Positions 41,354 to 42,367 of a stretch of DNA of 42,367 nucleotides are shown here, piece by piece. The position numbers and the translations under genes were made by a program. A model generated the notes under the pieces. The model saw nothing but the letters and a program-made list of their open reading frames with translations, ran no database searches and had not been told where the DNA came from. How positions within the stretch are numbered: position 1 is the first letter of the stretch; each line of letters begins with the position of its first letter. Location: positions 1-42,367 of the forward strand of contig DFAP01000106.1 of NCBI GenBank assembly GCA_002365855.1, given 5' to 3'. The stretch is from Pelotomaculum sp. UBA3103 (lineage in GTDB: Bacteria; Bacillota; Desulfotomaculia; Desulfotomaculales; Pelotomaculaceae).

Positions 41354-42262
41354 TTATTTTTTTAAGAGGTGCCTGTAAGCGCTCAGGGCAGCTTTAGCCC
41401 CTTCCCCTGCGGCAACGATAACCTGTTTTTCAGGTATGGAGGTGACATCTCCGGCTGCAAAAACACCCGGCACCGAGGTACTGCCGCTGCAGTCAACAAT
41501 GATTTCACCTGCTTCATTCAACTCCAAAAAGCCTTCTGCAAAATCCGTTGTCGGTATCGTTCCGATCTCTATGAACACGCCGTCAACTTCAATAGTAGAC
41601 TCCTCAAAAGGTTCTTGAACGGATTTAATTGTGATGCTCCTCACCGCATGCTCCCCGTTGATACTTACAACCTGATAGCCTGTCATCCTGGTCAGGTTTG
41701 AAGATCTCTCTACCTTTTCGTTTAATACGGGGTCACTGGTCCACTCCTCCAGGGAAATAACATGTACGTGGAGAGCTATTTTGAGAAGATCATAGGCTGC
41801 TGTAATGGCAGAATTTCCTCCTCCTACTACCGCCACCTTTTTATCCTGAAACAGTGGGGCGTCGCAAACAGAGCAGTAGCTTACCCCCCTGCCGGAAAAC
41901 TCTGTCTCGCCCGGCACATTCAGGCGCCGCGGCTGTTTTCCGGCAGCCACAATCAGTGTCCTGGCACTATAATGATTTCCGCTTTTGGTGGCAGCCGTAA
42001 AATGCCCGTCTGTCCCCCCAACTGAGATGACCTCGTCCTCAAAAATATCGACCGGATACTGTTTGACCTGCTCCTCAAACTTTTTCATCAATTCCCACCC
42101 GGTAACGTAATGAAACCCCATGTAGTTTTCAACTTCGCTGGTGGTCGCCACCTGTCCGCCATATTCACTGCCAATAAGTATGGTTTTCATTTTTTTGCGT
42201 GCAGCGTAAACAGCCGCAGTCATACCGGCGGGTCCCGTTCCGATAATTATAACGTCAAACAA
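41354..42262 (-). CDS. trxB: Thioredoxin reductase-like flavoprotein
   Basis: FAD-dependent disulfide reductase of the thioredoxin reductase/AhpF class. The 302-residue protein has the FAD Rossmann motif GTGPAGMTAA, the redox-active C130-x2-C133 in YCSVCDAPLF, the second Rossmann GGGNSAITAA (147-156) and the C-terminal FAD motif FAAGDVT. The loop that binds the NADPH 2'-phosphate (HRR in E. coli TrxB) is replaced by ISLEEWTSDP (169-178). A TTG start follows a GGGGG site by 8 nt. No thioredoxin gene is in the window, so partner is unknown; NADH or ferredoxin as donor is inference. Confidence 0.9.
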   Translation of the reverse strand: MFDVIIIGTGPAGMTAAVYAARKKMKTILIGSEYGGQVATTSEVENYMGFHYVTGWELMKKFEEQVKQYPVDIFEDEVISVGGTDGHFTAATKSGNHYSARTLIVAAGKQPRRLNVPGETEFSGRGVSYCSVCDAPLFQDKKVAVVGGGNSAITAAYDLLKIALHVHVISLEEWTSDPVLNEKVERSSNLTRMTGYQVVSINGEHAVRSITIKSVQEPFEESTIEVDGVFIEIGTIPTTDFAEGFLELNEAGEIIVDCSGSTSVPGVFAAGDVTSIPEKQVIVAAGEGAKAALSAYRHLLKK

Positions 42263-42367
42263 CAGCTAAGCCCCCTGGTTGTTTTTCCGGCCTTAAAAAC
42301 TTGTGCCTGAAATAGTTTGCCCCTAATAGCTACAGCTTATATTACATACAGTAGTTATGCAGTTTCT

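Noticed and set aside
1..42367. tRNA, rRNA genes and CRISPR arrays
   Set aside because: I saw no cloverleaf-like GTTCGA-containing segments in intergenic regions, no rRNA-like sequence, and no regularly spaced direct repeats.

Overview
The window looks like chromosomal backbone of a strictly anaerobic, endospore-forming Firmicute, most likely in the Peptococcaceae / Desulfotomaculia (Pelotomaculum- or Desulfotomaculum-like). The evidence is an alpha/beta-type small acid-soluble spore protein, a tungsten-type aldehyde:ferredoxin oxidoreductase, an archaeal-type (class V) fructose-1,6-bisphosphatase, a DapL-type LL-diaminopimelate aminotransferase, SLH-anchored surface protein, hemerythrin and ferritin-like oxygen/iron proteins, strong Shine-Dalgarno sites and frequent TTG starts. 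The genus is inferred from gene content, not from a database match. I found no rRNA or tRNA genes, CRISPR array, intact insertion sequence or prophage.

Region 1 (about 1-19014, all on the minus strand, transcribed right to left) is a long housekeeping block. In transcription order: yicC, remA, gmk, rpoZ, coaBC, priA, def, fmt, a DUF116 membrane protein, rsmB, rlmN, fhaA, fhaB, a PP2C phosphatase, ftsW/rodA, a class B penicillin-binding protein, prkC, rsgA and rpe. It links nucleotide/CoA supply, replication restart, translation initiation and rRNA modification to a Ser/Thr-phosphorylation and peptidoglycan-synthesis module. The sub-order fhaA-fhaB-phosphatase-rodA-pbpA-kinase is the one known from mycobacteria, here joined to the Firmicute-type prkC-rsgA-rpe tail.

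Region 2 (19015-25947) carries two class I aminotransferases (an aspartate-type enzyme and DapL), a GyrI-like protein, a four-helix membrane protein of phage-holin family IV, a plus-strand FBP aldolase/phosphatase, and cobT. cobT lies behind a clear cobalamin riboswitch with its own terminator. Region 3 (25948-32326) has a large exported phosphodiester glycosidase with Ig-like and SLH domains, a PflX-like radical SAM protein, YchF, a half-length TauE/SafE membrane protein, and a glutamate racemase-like protein whose first catalytic cysteine position is a serine.

Region 4 (32327-35605, plus strand) is an operon of a tungsten/molybdenum aldehyde:ferredoxin oxidoreductase, a class II aldolase and an unrecognised 181-residue protein. 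It is preceded by a leader that can be drawn as a pseudoknot, and it is the best candidate for an unusual metabolic unit. Region 5 (35606-42367) holds HU with a clear promoter, the UV endonuclease UvsE, a tiny glycine-rich membrane peptide, a hemerythrin / 18-residue peptide / ferritin-like cluster, a Nudix hydrolase with an irregular Nudix box, a DUF2157-GDYXXLXY membrane pair, the spore protein, and a thioredoxin-reductase-like flavoprotein that lacks the usual NADPH-binding residues.
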